Origin: Cristatella mucedo
Lineage: Eukaryota; Bryozoa; Phylactolaemata; Cristatellidae
DNA: 64,000 nt
Direction: 5' to 3'
NCBI GenBank assembly: GCA_009760855.2
Contig: WPIO01000096.1
Span: forward strand, 677,001 to 741,000
A program made the position numbers and the translations under genes. This document shows, piece by piece, positions 38,155 through 49,484 of the stretch. Under the pieces are notes generated by a model. That model was not told the DNA's origin and made no database searches. It saw nothing but the letters and a program-made list of their open reading frames with translations. Within the stretch, counting starts at the first letter, position 1. Every line of letters begins with the position of its first letter.

Positions 38155-39018
38155 GCGACCGGCCGCGCTTCGTCGTAGCCGCTTCGTCGAAGCCGGTCTG
38201 GTGCTCAATCGTGGTCTTCCTCGGCGGCTTGTCAGATCAAAGAAGTCTTGCACGCCTCCTGGCACAGCCTCAGGCTCTCGACGCCCCGAGCTGCTGCTTG
38301 CTGCTGCTGCTGCCGTTCGCCCGCAGCTTACGAATTTACTCCTTGCTGTCCCAGCAGCCGGTCTCCCTCAGCTCATCGGCCGGTGATCCCGTGGGGGGCG
38401 GCGGCGAGGAGAGAGGGAGAACCTTGGCGCCTCGCCTCTGTGATTTTTCTTCGTGCTCAGCAGTGCCGCTCGCCCATCGAACAAATACGCCTTGCCGCAC
38501 GCTTGCGGTCTAGTTTTTTCCCCCTTTTCTTCTTATGTTAGTTGCTATTTTTGCCGTGTAACCGTCTGCTGTTGTGACCTCCGTCGGCCCGTCGTCTGCT
38601 TCGACCATTCCGTGCCCCGAGAGAATGTAGTGTTAGATTCTTCTACTGGCTGATTTATGTTCTGTTACTCGGGGTCATTTGACGAAGACACTCTGGAGCC
38701 GAGCGCCGGCGATGCCCGCTGCATTATGGGCAGGCCACATCCGGTTCTGCCCGTCTTCGTCGTCCTCCTCCCGGCGCAGCAGCGGTCAGCTCTCGGCCGT
38801 GCAAATCGCTGTCACGTGACGCGCGAGTACCCACGGCCTCGCCGCGCGTGTGCGTCGGGAGCGATTCTTTGTACCGCAGGTTATCAAACCTTTTTTTTTC
38901 CTACGTCTAGTAGAACTAGAGAAGTTAGCGCTTTCTTGCCGACTAGGCCTAGGGCATCTGTGCAATGCATCAGCTGCTCCTGTTGCAGTTGTGGCAACTT
39001 CCTGCGGCTTGTCCGTGC

Positions 39019-39024
39019 AATAAA
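39019..39024 (+). terminator. Candidate poly(A) signal of the forkhead gene
   Basis: AATAAA about 865 bases after the stop at 38154, followed within 35 bases by GT-rich sequence. It is the first canonical hexamer I noticed on this strand after the stop. Usage is inferred. Confidence 0.4.
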
Positions 39025-39751
39025 TACTCGAGGCTGCCCACTTGGTTGCTGGCGTGCTGCGTTCTCGATGGGGCACAGAAGTGCGCCAGTTTGACTGCTC
39101 CACACCCGCCTCGCAGAGGTGCAGTAACCGTGGTAACCATCGGGGATCCGGAAACCTGCTGCCAGCTGCGGCCACGTGCTTCAGCCCGGCTGCACCGAGG
39201 TCGTGCATGCAGCACCGAATCCCGGAGATGACGTCAAAGTCGATCGTGATCGCGTGAGTCGTGTGAGCATGCATCCGAGGCGAGAGCTCCCGGTGGCTCG
39301 AACTGCTGCGTCGGCCCGAATCTAGGCCGTGTGACCAATGTGACCAATTGCTCAATCCAAGCACGAGTCTGGCAGCAGCAGTTCGATCGACAAAGTGGAG
39401 CTGCTGCTGCTACTTTTTTTTCTCTCTGTCTCGGCTCGGAGTGTCTCTGTAAAGACGGTCGAGCGTGTGAATCCAATTGTATCGCCGTGCGACACGGTGT
39501 TCGATTCTCTTGCAGAGCCCATCTGCAGCCTTGACCTTGCGCTTTTTTCGGCTTCTTCACGGAAGTCCACAGGAGCCAGCAGGCAGGCAGCCGAAGAAAC
39601 TTGGGCAATTAGGTTGTTGCTTAGAGTGTTGTTTTTTTCTTTTACACGTGCCAGCAACCCTCCAGTCGGACGATCCGTGGAAGCACTTATCTAACTTGAA
39701 TGGTCACGTTGTTTTTGATGCCCTTTAAGTTGCCAGGCCACAGAGACGTGC

Positions 39752-39930
39752 TGCCGGTTTGGTCCAGTGGCTCAAGGTTTTTGACGACCGAAGTGAAGGT
39801 GGCATTCGGCAGAAGGCATTTGACCGCTCAGGTCGCGGGTTCGGCTACTGTGGCGTATGTGAAGCGCCTGGGTAAAGATTACATACTCTTCGGGTGCTGT
39901 ACAAATGAATTACATTTATTTATATATCGT
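39752..39930 (+). mobile_element. SINE-A (tRNA-derived)
   Basis: GGTTTGGTCCAGTGGCTCAAG, then diverged B box (GGTTCGGCTAC) and AAGCGCCTGGGTAAAGATTA tail. Confidence 0.72.
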
Positions 39931-40179
39931 AATCGTAACTCGAGCAAATTGGTGTGCTTTGAATTTGATCGAGCTCCCGACGTCGGTTTTTCCATTGGTG
40001 GAATCATTATCAGCTCATCAAATAGCACGGACGTAGAAACTCAGCGAATAAAATGTTCATCGCTTGGACGAAATTGGTAGCTGTAAATACTTTGGTTGGG
40101 AGCCGGTTATCAAAAACAGTTACACGGCAATCGTACGGCACCCTTAGCGAGCTAAATCTCTAGGCACTTAATATATGCG

Positions 40180-40870
40180 CATAAAGGAAGCTGGACGAAA
40201 TTTTATTGATAACATACAGCGCCATTCGTACTCAAATACACGCACGACATTTCTCAAGCACACGGACAAGTACTGCGAAGAAAAGCCGTGGGTTTGCTTG
40301 TCATCAAGTCAGGGGACGTCGCGGGTATCGGTCGGAAATGAGTTCTGGGCTCTCGGAGCGTACGAAGTACACGCACGGTGTTTCTCACGAAAGTATTTCA
40401 GGTGGTTCAAGGCGCTCACGCCTAAGCGTCTTAAATCAGACGAGAGGATGGTACGATGCCAAGCCCGATTGGAGAGTAGCTCGGATAGGTAGGAGCAAGA
40501 GAATGTGGGGACGTAAAAGTGATTGACAAAAGCTTGAAGTCGATAGGTTGGCTGCTTGATGGAGTCAGTACAGGTCGGTCAGAGCTAGTGTGATGGAGCC
40601 TACTACCCGGCTCACGGTAGACAGGCACGGCTGCTGAGTTTTTTGCACCAAGAGTTGGTGTCTAATTTTATAGGCCGGAAGATCTGCAAGTAGTGATGAA
40701 GCCGAGACTAGATTCACAAACGCATAGACCAACTTGGATGTGCCATCACCGTCTAAGCAGGCCCGAATTTTGGCGATGTGGAGCAGAAAACCCGAGTACG
40801 TGCAGATTCGGCTAGCTAGCGCTATGCTGTCCGATCGCATTATGGTAGACATTCTTTCCAATTTTTGAGT
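40180..40870 (-). mobile_element. L2-like LINE 3' fragment
   Basis: Minus strand carries [20 protein letters not shown].. and the AAGTCAGGGGACGTCGCGGG region seen in other copies, with several frameshifts. Decayed. Confidence 0.7.
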
Positions 40871-41684
40871 AACTAGGTTTGCCCATTACCAATGAGTTTT
40901 TAGGGTATCGGCATTCAAAAGAGTTGGTGAAATACAAGTAAGTAAGTCGCCTTGCGAAAACAGTGAGGAAATGATAAGCAATTGCTTTTATAGGAACGTC
41001 AGCGGTAGATCTAGGTCAGTCACTGAGCAAAGTCCATTGCATATACATATATGTAAGTATGTGTGTATGTATATATATATATATTTAATATGTATATATA
41101 TATCTTGAATATATTCAATATAGATATTGCGTGTATGTATGTGTAAGCGGTCTGTGTGCGTGCGCGTGTGTGTGTGTGTACATGCATATGTGTGTGCGTG
41201 TGTCATTTGTATAGTACTCAAACATCGGCCGCGCGGCGTTTGCTCAAATCAAAATCGAGTTTCGCAGAAATTAGGTTCCTTAAATGATATATAAGCCAAC
41301 TTTCCGAAAGAACTCACAGCCCATCGTGCAGCCAAACTAGGGTACTGCTTGTAGGCTATTAATCGGCGGAACAGTTGCGAGATGATCGGAAGTGCGGCTC
41401 ACTCCATTGATGCTGCACCGTCTTCGTGTATCGTCGTCTTTCTTCCACCGACGCGGCAGCAGTCTTGACAAGTAGTTCGCATTACTGGTGGAGGTGCTTG
41501 GGATTTATCAGCGAGTTATGTAACGTATATTACGAGTTAGCTATGCTTTCGACCTGAAGCTCTCGGACGCAGCTGCTGGCGGTAGCCGTAAGCAGCCGGC
41601 TGTGTAATCCCTCTAGGGAACTCAATAATTGTGTAATATTGTCGATTTGCAGCCGTCAAAGCACTGTCTTTCTTCGTCATGTGC

Positions 41685-41951
41685 CATGTGGTTCGGCATA
41701 CGGAACGCTGGCCCAGAACAACGCCAACGGTTTATTGTGCAAGGCACGGAGCAGCAGGACGCACGACTGCCTTCGCCCCCTTCTCACACTATAGTCTCCT
41801 TCCACTCCTGCGGTTGACCCCGATGATTAATCGAAGACCACAACTGTGCAGCGGCCAATCCTGATGGTGAATCCACCATCTGGCCACCAGCGGTTACCTG
41901 CCAGTGTCCATGCCACATCACAGGCTCATTAGAAGAGCCGGCCTACACTTG
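41685..41951 (-). repeat. Left inverted LTR-like repeat
   Basis: Starts CATGTGGTTCGGCATACGG and ends AAGAGCCGGCCTACACTT; pairs with 44149-44415 in inverse orientation. A few small differences (for example a gap near the AATAAA-containing segment) show it is not a fresh duplicate. Confidence 0.8.
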
Positions 41952-42697
41952 CACCCAGGCTGGATTCGGTTGGCTGGAACCGGACGGCTATAGTGAGGGT
42001 TAGGGTCACCGGCTAGGCCGGGGTCGGACCCTACGGCATGGCCGGATGTATGCGGTGACGTGAGGTCACCGGGGCTCTTGGGTACGGGAAGTTGGCCAAG
42101 TAAGTCGTGGTGTTGGAGGCTCCCGATCTCGCCGAGTTATGCACCTGGATTCGTGCAGGCGTGCTCCGGCGATGCTGCCACGCACGCAAGGGAACGAGTA
42201 CCCAAGGCCCGAGTGGAGCTGGATAGCTCGCTCGTTGTTGACTTGTTTATACCGCGTTCCCCGTGTAGCGTGTTCGTGACCCCCGTGTGTTGGCGTCTTT
42301 CGGCGGAAGCTTACGACTGTGGTAGTTGTCGACTCGGACTAGCCAGCAGTTACTCAGCCAGCCGGGTTTTGGACGGCGTACGCTCGTACTGCTGGATTCG
42401 GAGTCGGTACAATGACAGGACTGCAGAAGCCGACTGACCCCAACTAACACGTTTGTTCGCGCTTGCTGCGTCGTCTTGAGTGTGCTGTGCATAGGACCCT
42501 CCCTGTAGACTTGTTTAGTTGCTCTGTTGTTGTTGGCGCATGCGTTATTATAAAGAGGTTTAACCTGACGGCCGCTCGTCTTACCCTAGCTCGGCGGCAT
42601 GGCGAGCGGCAGCATTTCCGGAGTATGGCGGGGTTTGGCGGGAATAAGCCTTTGACCCCTGGAACCCGGTTACACACTCACTGGGCCAGCGTTCCGT

Positions 42698-43969
42698 ATG
42701 CCGAACAACAAGCCATTTCGTGGGATGGAGCCGATGACGCCCTGGGAGATGTCTTGTGCAGCATCCCTAGGCTTCGATGGCTTCGGAGACTTCGTTGGCT
42801 GGCTGCTGAACTTCGAGAGGGAGATCGAGAAAAGTGGCCATGAACCGAGTGAGTGCCACTTGTTTTTGCTCCTTGCGATGCAAGGCGGGGCCTTCACGTT
42901 TGCCTCGGGGCTCCGGCAGGAAGTTCAGGATGACTATGCCAAGCTTCGTGAGGCCCTAGTGAGGGCATTCACCTTGCCGGCCGGTAGAGCGCGATTGCTG
43001 CACGCTGATCGGGTAAAGGCTGGTCGGACTGAGAGGGCCGACAGGAGCGACCAGAAGCGGCAGCAGCGGTCACCGACTGTGTGCCAGGCGACAGAGGTTT
43101 GTCAGGCTGCCACCCCGTGGCGGCAGGCAACGGCTATCAAAGCGGTGACGGTTGGTCAGGCTTCGATGGTGTTCCACGAAGCAACGGCGTTGTGCGAGGC
43201 AACGGTCAGCGGTGTGACTGAGGCGACGGAGGGTGAGACGGTGCACGGAGAGGCAGCGGCGTCCGCGTGGAGGGCGGCGACGTCCGCGTGGAAAGCGGCA
43301 GCGTCCGCGGCAGAGTCGGCGGCGTCCGCGTGGAAGGTGGTGGCATCCGCCAGGAAGGCGGCGGCGTCCGCGACAGAGTCGGTGGCGGCGTCCGCGGCAG
43401 AGTCGGCGTCCGCGTGGAAGGCGGTGGCGTCCGCGACAGAGTCGGCGGCGGCTTCCGCGTGGGAGGCGGCGGCGTCCACGAGGATGGCGGCGGCGCCGGC
43501 GACAGAGTCGGTGGCGTCCGCGATAGAGTCGGTGGCTGCGTCCGCGGCAGAGTTGGCGGCGTCCTCCAGAGAGGTAGTGGCCGGCGATGCAGCGCAAGCC
43601 ATGAAGGTGACGCTGGCCTGCGACCAGCCGGTGGGCTGTGGCGCGGCACAGGCAGGAGAGTGTGTGCAGACTGAAGAGTCTGCACAGGACGGAGAGGCTG
43701 TCCAGGAGGGAGAATCTGTGCAGGCCGCAGAGATTGTGCAGGCCGAAGAGACTGCCCAGGTTGGAAAGGGTACGCAGGACGGAGAAGCAGCTGCGTATAT
43801 CGGAGACGCGGCGGCAGAATCGGCAGAGGCGGATGGAGCGACGGCGGTTGAGGTCCGAAAAACAGTGGCTGTGGACGTCAGCTCGATGACTATGGCCGGT
43901 GGCTCACGTTGCCGGCTGGTCGCAAAAGGCCGTGCACCAGCTTGCCTCTTGCGATCAGCCGTCAGGTAG
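42698..43969 (+). CDS. Gag-like ORF of an LTR-type retroelement with Ala/Ser repeat tail
   Basis: 423 codons, no introns. The first ~115 residues (WLLNFEREIEKSGHEPSECH.. LLLAMQGGAFTFASGL.. DYAKLREALVRAF) read like the capsid region of Ty3/Gypsy-type gag proteins. From about residue 185 the protein becomes a long run of near-repeats of the ASAWKAAASAAES type, then Glu/Gln-rich QxGExVQxxE repeats. No zinc knuckle, protease or reverse transcriptase follows, so the element is non-autonomous or deleted. The antisense ORFs 43070-43602 and 43206-43685 are shadows of its codon repeats. Confidence 0.6.
   Translation: MPNNKPFRGMEPMTPWEMSCAASLGFDGFGDFVGWLLNFEREIEKSGHEPSECHLFLLLAMQGGAFTFASGLRQEVQDDYAKLREALVRAFTLPAGRARLLHADRVKAGRTERADRSDQKRQQRSPTVCQATEVCQAATPWRQATAIKAVTVGQASMVFHEATALCEATVSGVTEATEGETVHGEAAASAWRAATSAWKAAASAAESAASAWKVVASARKAAASATESVAASAAESASAWKAVASATESAAASAWEAAASTRMAAAPATESVASAIESVAASAAELAASSREVVAGDAAQAMKVTLACDQPVGCGAAQAGECVQTEESAQDGEAVQEGESVQAAEIVQAEETAQVGKGTQDGEAAAYIGDAAAESAEADGATAVEVRKTVAVDVSSMTMAGGSRCRLVAKGRAPACLLRSAVR
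43255..43580 (+). repeat. Coding minisatellite in the gag-like ORF
   Basis: Tandem GCGTCCGCG-based units of 24-33 bases (GCGTCCGCGTGGAAGGCGG, GCGTCCGCGGCAGAGTCGG), all in frame, giving the ASAWKA/SAAESAA protein repeats. Confidence 0.85.
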
Positions 43970-44138
43970 CCTGTGGGGTCAGCTATTGATGTCAGCTGCT
44001 AGGGTCTAGTTTGTATCGTCCATTGCTGCATAGATAGGCTCGTTTATTGCTGCTTAGATAGGCTCGTTCATGCTGCCCTGTACGTTGCAGCTACGTGTGT
44101 TGGTGCTGCAAACTTGTGACCTTAAGGTCAAGGGGGCG

Positions 44139-44415
44139 TGTAGTTTGAGTGTAGGCCGGCTCCTCTAATGAGCCTGTGATGTGGCATGGACACTGGCCGG
44201 TAACCGCTGGTGGCCAGATGGTGGATTCACCATCAGGATCGGCCGCTGCACAGTTGTGGTCCTCGATTAATAAACATCGAGGTCAACCGGAGGAGTGGAA
44301 GAGGACTCTAGTGTGAGAAGGGGGCGAAGGCAGTCGTGCGTCTTGCTGCTCCGTGCCTTGTACAATACACCGTTGGCGTTGTTCTGGGCCAGCGTTCCGT
44401 ATGCCGAACCACATG
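44139..44415 (+). repeat. Right inverted LTR-like repeat
   Basis: Begins TGTAGTTTGAGTGTAGGCC after a purine tract, includes AATAAA, and ends GTATGCCGAACCACATG. It is about 10 bases longer at its inner end than the left copy. Just outside it lies a short tandem repeat, unit near CCGGCAATCCTGCAGCACTG, at about 44459-44540. Confidence 0.8.
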
Positions 44416-44544
44416 CCATGTATCCCTCCAGGATACCGTAGGAGCTCGCCGGCCAGCTCGCCGGCAATCCTGCAGTGCTGTACTTCGGCAATCCTGCAGC
44501 ACTGTACCCCGGCAATCCTGCAGCAGCGCTGTACCCCCGTACTT

Positions 44545-45070
44545 ACTAGAAGCGTTCTTTTCGCTGCTCTAGGAAATGCGATTAAAATTGCATTACTTTG
44601 CATTGCATTATGAAATGCGCTCGCTTGTTGCAGACTGGCGCGTCCGATTCTGACACGCGTCCGCGCAGAGAGCTCGCGAGCCGTTGCAATGGATTGTCCC
44701 ATGAACGCGGTCTCAGCCGCCATGACTGCCGGAGCGAATCGTAGAGCTCCCGTCTCAGTCCGAGCACCGAGCGTGCGCACGCAACTCTTCGCCCTCTTCC
44801 TTCCTTGCTCGCCGGTCCTACTCAAACATAGTGCAGCTGCCAGTCCAGCGAAGCGAGTAGTAGCCATTAATATCATTTTTGTTTAGGTACAACCAGAAGC
44901 CGGTGCGACGTCGGCGTTCTCAGCTAATAAAAGGGAACAACTGCGACTAACTGAGCAGTTTCCGTAAGTAGACCAATGCAAGTACTTTCCGAGTCAAGTT
45001 GAATAGAAAGGTTCGCCAGTCTGTTACTAAAAAAAAAAGGTAAAAATCAACGCGGCCAATTGGAATCACC

Positions 45071-45111
<41 letters not shown>

Positions 45112-46230
45112 ATGAATATATATATATATATGCCATGAATATATATATATATATGCCACGGAAAGCAGCCTTATTCCTCTCCTAAAACACTAGGATTGCT
45201 ACAATAGTAATATAATAGTAATGGTGCATTCGTATAGGGCACTCAGAGAGCCGAATCTTTTTCTAGACACTTTACAGATGCTATAAAGAAAGCATGGCCA
45301 AATGATTATTGGTGCACAGTGTTAATATACATTCTAAAGACGCAGTGCGATGGGACTCGTCATTTCCCATTAATGCTAGCACCTGTTTGTCAAGAGTTGA
45401 GCCGGTTTTAAGACATACTACATTTTATTAAAGACATAATAAATGTTAAGACATAATAAATAAATTTAAGACATAATAAATTTTATTTTAAGGCATAATG
45501 CAGGTTATGTAGCACGTCGTCCTGTGATCCTTTGATCTCGCATGCTCCTCCAAGGTCCTACTCAAGTATTGCCGACTACTGAAGCCTTTAGATGAACCAC
45601 GTAACACGGCTTGCACCTTGTACGAGCAGCGACGATGCACCCAGGTATGCCGACAGCAGCGTAACACGGGCGCCCCATATCTTAACGCAGCAATGCCGTA
45701 TCCATCACGTAGACAAGTCTAGTTGACAGTAGTGGAGGGTTACAGGAGCTTAACAGAGTTCGCGAAGCACACCGCCGGCTCCGTAACGTAGAGCTCAAAT
45801 ATGCTTAAATGTCAGTCTCGAGTCTGCAATCACAACTGACTGCTTATCTCACAGCTTTTATGCAGCGTCGGTCATCGATTATTGCATAATCAGTTCCTAA
45901 CAATTACAATCCAGGAACCGCAATAATGATCATCAGTCGTAATCTGGCTGATCCAGCACGCCGAGGGATAAAGGCGGGGCCGCCTTCACTGTAGCACGGC
46001 TTGGGTCCCCTGGGCATACTGTCAGAAGCAGGCAAGAGCTGGCTGACAGCAATAGCCATATCAGGCCTTGCACGTTCCCTTTCATTGTGGAAAACGTAGT
46101 GACGTAGTTGCGGACTTGTTGTCCTCGCATCCACTTCCGCTTCTCGTTTCGTGCTGCTTTCACCGTGGTCACGTGCTCCTTCAGTCTTTTCTGTGGCTTG
46201 TAGCACACTGTGATCGGAATGCGATGTAAG
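44545..46230. other. Spacer right of the LTR-like element
   Basis: AT microsatellite and a LINE tail listed separately, several ACATAATAAA repeats (45415-45490), and otherwise nothing recognised. Confidence 0.4.
45075..45155. repeat. (AT)n with TGCCATGAATA interruptions
   Basis: AT run followed by two copies of ATATGCCATGAATATATATA. Confidence 0.9.
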
Positions 46231-46239
46231 TGATGCGGA

Positions 46240-46640
46240 CAAATCGATAAATAAAACTTAAATGAATTAAAGTAAATCAAAGCATAAAACGATCCATCGC
46301 TCCTAAAGGCTGCGATAAACAGATGCGTTTTAAATTTTTTTAAATGTTGAAAAGTCAGGGGATGTGACGCAAGTTGGGGAGTCAGTTCCAGGCTTTGGGA
46401 GCATACCAACTAAAGGCAGGGTCTCCAAAGAATTTATTTGAGGTTTCCACGACGTATAGGTAAACAGTTAGACTCCGAAAAGCGGTTGGTACGATGCTTG
46501 GCCTGGTGGGGGAGTAGATCTGATAGGTAGGCGGGAGCAGAAGAATGGAGGGACCTAAAAGTGAGTGACAAAACCTTGAAGTCGATGCATTGCTTGACTA
46601 GTGACCAGTGCAGGTCGGTGAGAAGTGGTGTGATGTAGCC
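46240..46640 (-). mobile_element. L2-like LINE 3' fragment
   Basis: Minus-strand TFQHLKKFKTHLFIAAFRSD equals the end of the LINE ORF; plus-strand GTCAGTTCCAGGCTTTGGGA corresponds to the same place in the 53-kb copy. A truncated SINE-B head follows at 46638-46715. Confidence 0.72.
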
Positions 46641-47034
46641 ACTGCGAATTCAAGCCCGCTACCTCGGGATCGAGGTCGTGAAAAGCGACCGCCTTACCTA
46701 GTGAGCCATCGCGACCCCGAACCGGTACTTGCAGGAATCAGTTGAGCGAGTATTTTTCGAGCCTCTCGCCTCAAAGAAGCCAGTAGACTCGTAGGGCAAC
46801 GCTCGAGGCTCTTGTGGTGACGCGAAGATTCAATGGCGGGGGTATTTTAAGAATCGCCGAAGAGGCAATTCGCTTTAGCCAAGCGTGCCGAAAGAAGCTT
46901 ATGGACTGCGTGCCTCTGAGCTTCCGTTTTTCACGTCTCTGACGACGCAGAGTGTAGGGTCATCCCAAAACGTCTACATTGTCAAACCAACCAAGGTTAA
47001 GGCGGACAGTTAAACTAGCAATAGGAGTTAAAAT

Positions 47035-47412
47035 CAAGTTTTCGGAGTCGGTAAAGAGTCCATTATCCCAGCGAATTCTAAAAAGAAGACTTTCTATGAA
47101 ACTCTCGCAAAGCCCAACAAGACCGAGTTGTCTATGTTTATGGCGAGGCTGACCAATGCAGGTATGTCAGCTCATTCGTAGTCGTCGCACATGTAATCTT
47201 GTGTGCAACCGTATTTCGGTCAGCAGGCTAACCGCTGCTAGCACAGGTGGCTGTAGCGTGTGATCGTGTTTGTTTTTCTAGAGGATAATGGCTATTCTTG
47301 CGTGATATCAATTTTGAAGCCAACCCAATTCGAAGCATTGTACACAGCTTCGGTAGAGGCTTCGTCTACCGACGACGAAATTATTTCTCAGCAGTTCGTC
47401 ACGTCTGAATGA
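47035..47412 (+). CDS. Two-exon C-terminus of an unidentified protein
   Basis: Exon a (start uncertain, about 47035-47161) reads FGVGKESIIPANSKKKTFYE.. LAKPNKTELSMFMARLTNA with donor GCAG|GTATGT. Exon b is 47282-47412, acceptor TTTTTCTAG|AGGAT, reading EDNGYSCVISILKPTQFEAL.. to a TGA stop (..QQFVTSE). Splice sites are strong and phases agree. The same frame upstream (from about 46896) reads ELPFFTSLTTQSVGSSQNVY.. but meets two TAA codons (47014, 47029), so the gene may be broken or the true upstream exon lies elsewhere. Family not recognised. Confidence 0.35.
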
Positions 47413-47759
47413 TGTGAGTGCGCCGGTTATTTGCACCTCGGCGAAGCACTATGCAAATGCTCTTCCAGGGCACTCTCACCGCCAGCTAGAGCAAGCAAAA
47501 CGTCGACTTATATGTGCGCATGCGTCGCGTGCACAAACGTCATGCGCGAAGCTCGCGAATGCGAGCACTCCGCGACCTAGCAGGAACGAGATGTCGGTGA
47601 CCCCTACCGGAACCACCGACCGCCGGATACGGTCAGGTGGAGTCGCCTTTGCACCGTGGTCGCCGCGAGCTCAGGAGCAACATACAGAACAAATCGCACA
47701 GGCGAGTGCGTAGAGATGGTGACGTGTGCCCGGATGCGCGAGTGACGACGCCGCAGCGA

Positions 47760-47960
47760 AAGCCCGGGCTTTGCTTCGCTGGTGGGGGCAGCCTGGACTT
47801 GCTTCAAAGCGACTGCGTCGGCTTCTACTTCGCCTCGACGCGGGCGCGTGCCGCCTGAACGGTGGCTCGCCTTGTGTCGTCGCCGACTGGGAACGACACG
47901 TTCTGCATGAAGCGAGCAGGAACGTCATCGTCGTCGGCGGCCGCCTTGGCCGCTGCTCGC
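47760..47960 (+). pseudogene. Frame-shifted relic of the PAN exon
   Basis: Aligns with the PAN exon at 56597-56848: shared CTTCAAAGCGACTGCGTCGG.. ([10 protein letters not shown]) and the end TTCTGCATGAAGCGAGCAGG (TFCMKRAG). Relative to the intact copy it lacks one base after ..FYF (so the frame runs to TGA at about 47858) and regains frame through a 4-base gain before DTFCMKRAG. No GT donor follows. Read as a decayed tandem duplicate in the same orientation, 8.8 kb upstream of the live exon. Confidence 0.65.
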
Positions 47961-49120
47961 GCCGCCGGTGCTCGTCCAGCTCGCCGGGCCCTGAGCTGCC
48001 GAGCTCCTCACGCATGAGACTTCTACCGCGTTTCGAACGCTCAGCTATTTCAGCGTCCGCGTCGCTCTCCTGTTCTCGCTATAGCGCTTGTGAACTGGGA
48101 ACGGATTCTCCGGGTTGACCGCTCAGGGTCCGGTCTCTCGATCGTCACGTGACGTTGCAAATCTCGTGCCGAGAAATGTCGGGGAGGCGTGATCGCTCGT
48201 GTCGTCTGCTCTGCGGTGTAAGCGGAGCAGAACAGACTGTAGATGGCCAGTAGATGGCTCTACTAATTAAAGTGAGCAAGTCAGCCACACCGAAAAATGG
48301 CACACTTGCGTCGAGTGGTAAGATGGCACACTTCGAGTCAAGCGGCAAGATGGCGCAGCGTTGTATTCCACGACGGAACTGCTATGACTCAACGAAGCGA
48401 GTCCACAGGCAGTGAGCTGCTCGTAGCTACATAAACATAAAGTGTGCTCGCTGTTCACGATGCCGGCTCGTCAGTGGCTCGTCAGCAGGATGACTCTGGC
48501 ACCCCCAGGGACTGTATTTTCGCCTCAATGAGCCTACGTCCAAAAGGTAATTTTGTGATTGCGTTCAAGGACCACCTCGGGCAGAATTTGGTCACCTGTC
48601 GGCCCCCTGTGGTTGGCCTAGCGAAATCTGAACCTCGGGGTCACGGACTCTAATTCGGCTGTCGTTCGCATTTTAAGATCGCGCGATGTCTCGACCCATC
48701 TTGACCGGTGACGGGCCGCAGCGTCGACTTTTTTGCCGCTTGGGAAGACGCTCCAGAAAAAACGCCGTCCGTCGGCTGCAGGGTCGTATTGGGCCTGTCA
48801 CCCTGTCACCATGTGTTCTGCTCATGTCCTTGACCGCCGCCGCTCCGTCGCTCTTTCCTCCTCCAAAGTTGCGCTCCACCAAACGTAGCTCACTTCCTGT
48901 CACTCACGTTTCACTTCACCTTCACCTTCACGTCACTCACCGCTCTCCTCGCTCACTCTTCACATCCTCTTCTCGTCACTTCCTCGTCGCTCCCCTTTCT
49001 CATCTTTTCTCGTCGTGTCCACTTTTTGAGTAACTGTCTACGCTGTTGGCTGAAGAGTACTTATGGAAAGCCGCTGAAGGCGATAGCATTACTACTAAGA
49101 ATTACGATAGAGTAAATAAG

Positions 49121-49484
49121 GTAGCTGATTTAACAGCCTAGGTAGAAGAGCCTTAACAGCTGTCTTCACCGCTTGCAATTGGCAATAAAGGATCGCACGT
49201 TGCAGGATTCAGACTCACGACCTCGGTCGTAAAGAGCTGGCACCCTACCTCCTAGGCTATCAAGGCCGAGTAGCGATAGTAATAGGTTCTCCGAACAGTG
49301 CCCTTAGATTAGTTAGTCTCCTTAAAGGCTTGCAATTGGCAATGAAGGATCGCACGATGCAGGATTCGGACTCACGACCTCGGTCGTGAAGAGCTAGCAC
49401 TATACCTCCTAGGCTATCAAGGCCGAGTAGCGATAGTAATAGGTTCTCCACAAAGCGCCCTAAGATTAGTTAGTCTCCTTAAAG
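49121..49484 (-). mobile_element. SINE-B with tandem duplication of its head and flank
   Basis: Reverse SINE-B at 49121-49262. The segment 49171-49327 (SINE head plus about 65 bases of flank) is repeated directly at 49328-49484, period 157, with about 10% differences. Confidence 0.72.

Larger units (their letters stand above)
41685..44415 (+). mobile_element. 2.7-kb retroelement-like unit with ~267-bp inverted LTR-like ends
   Basis: The left end 41685-41951 is the reverse complement of the right end 44149-44415 at roughly 90% or better by eye. The right copy reads like an LTR: purine tract AAGGTCAAGGGGG just before it, TGTAG at 44139, and an AATAAA inside at about 44270. The outermost ~28 bases (CTGGGCCAGCGTTCCGTATG..) recur internally at 42677-42704, overlapping the gag-like start codon. 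Inverted ends plus an internal copy of the outer end recall DIRS-type elements; alternatively two LTR fragments were placed head-to-head by rearrangement. No target-site duplication is clear. Confidence 0.55.

Noticed and set aside
43070-43685. Antisense and frame-shifted Arg- or Ala-rich ORFs
   Set aside because: Shadows of the codon repeats in the gag-like ORF.
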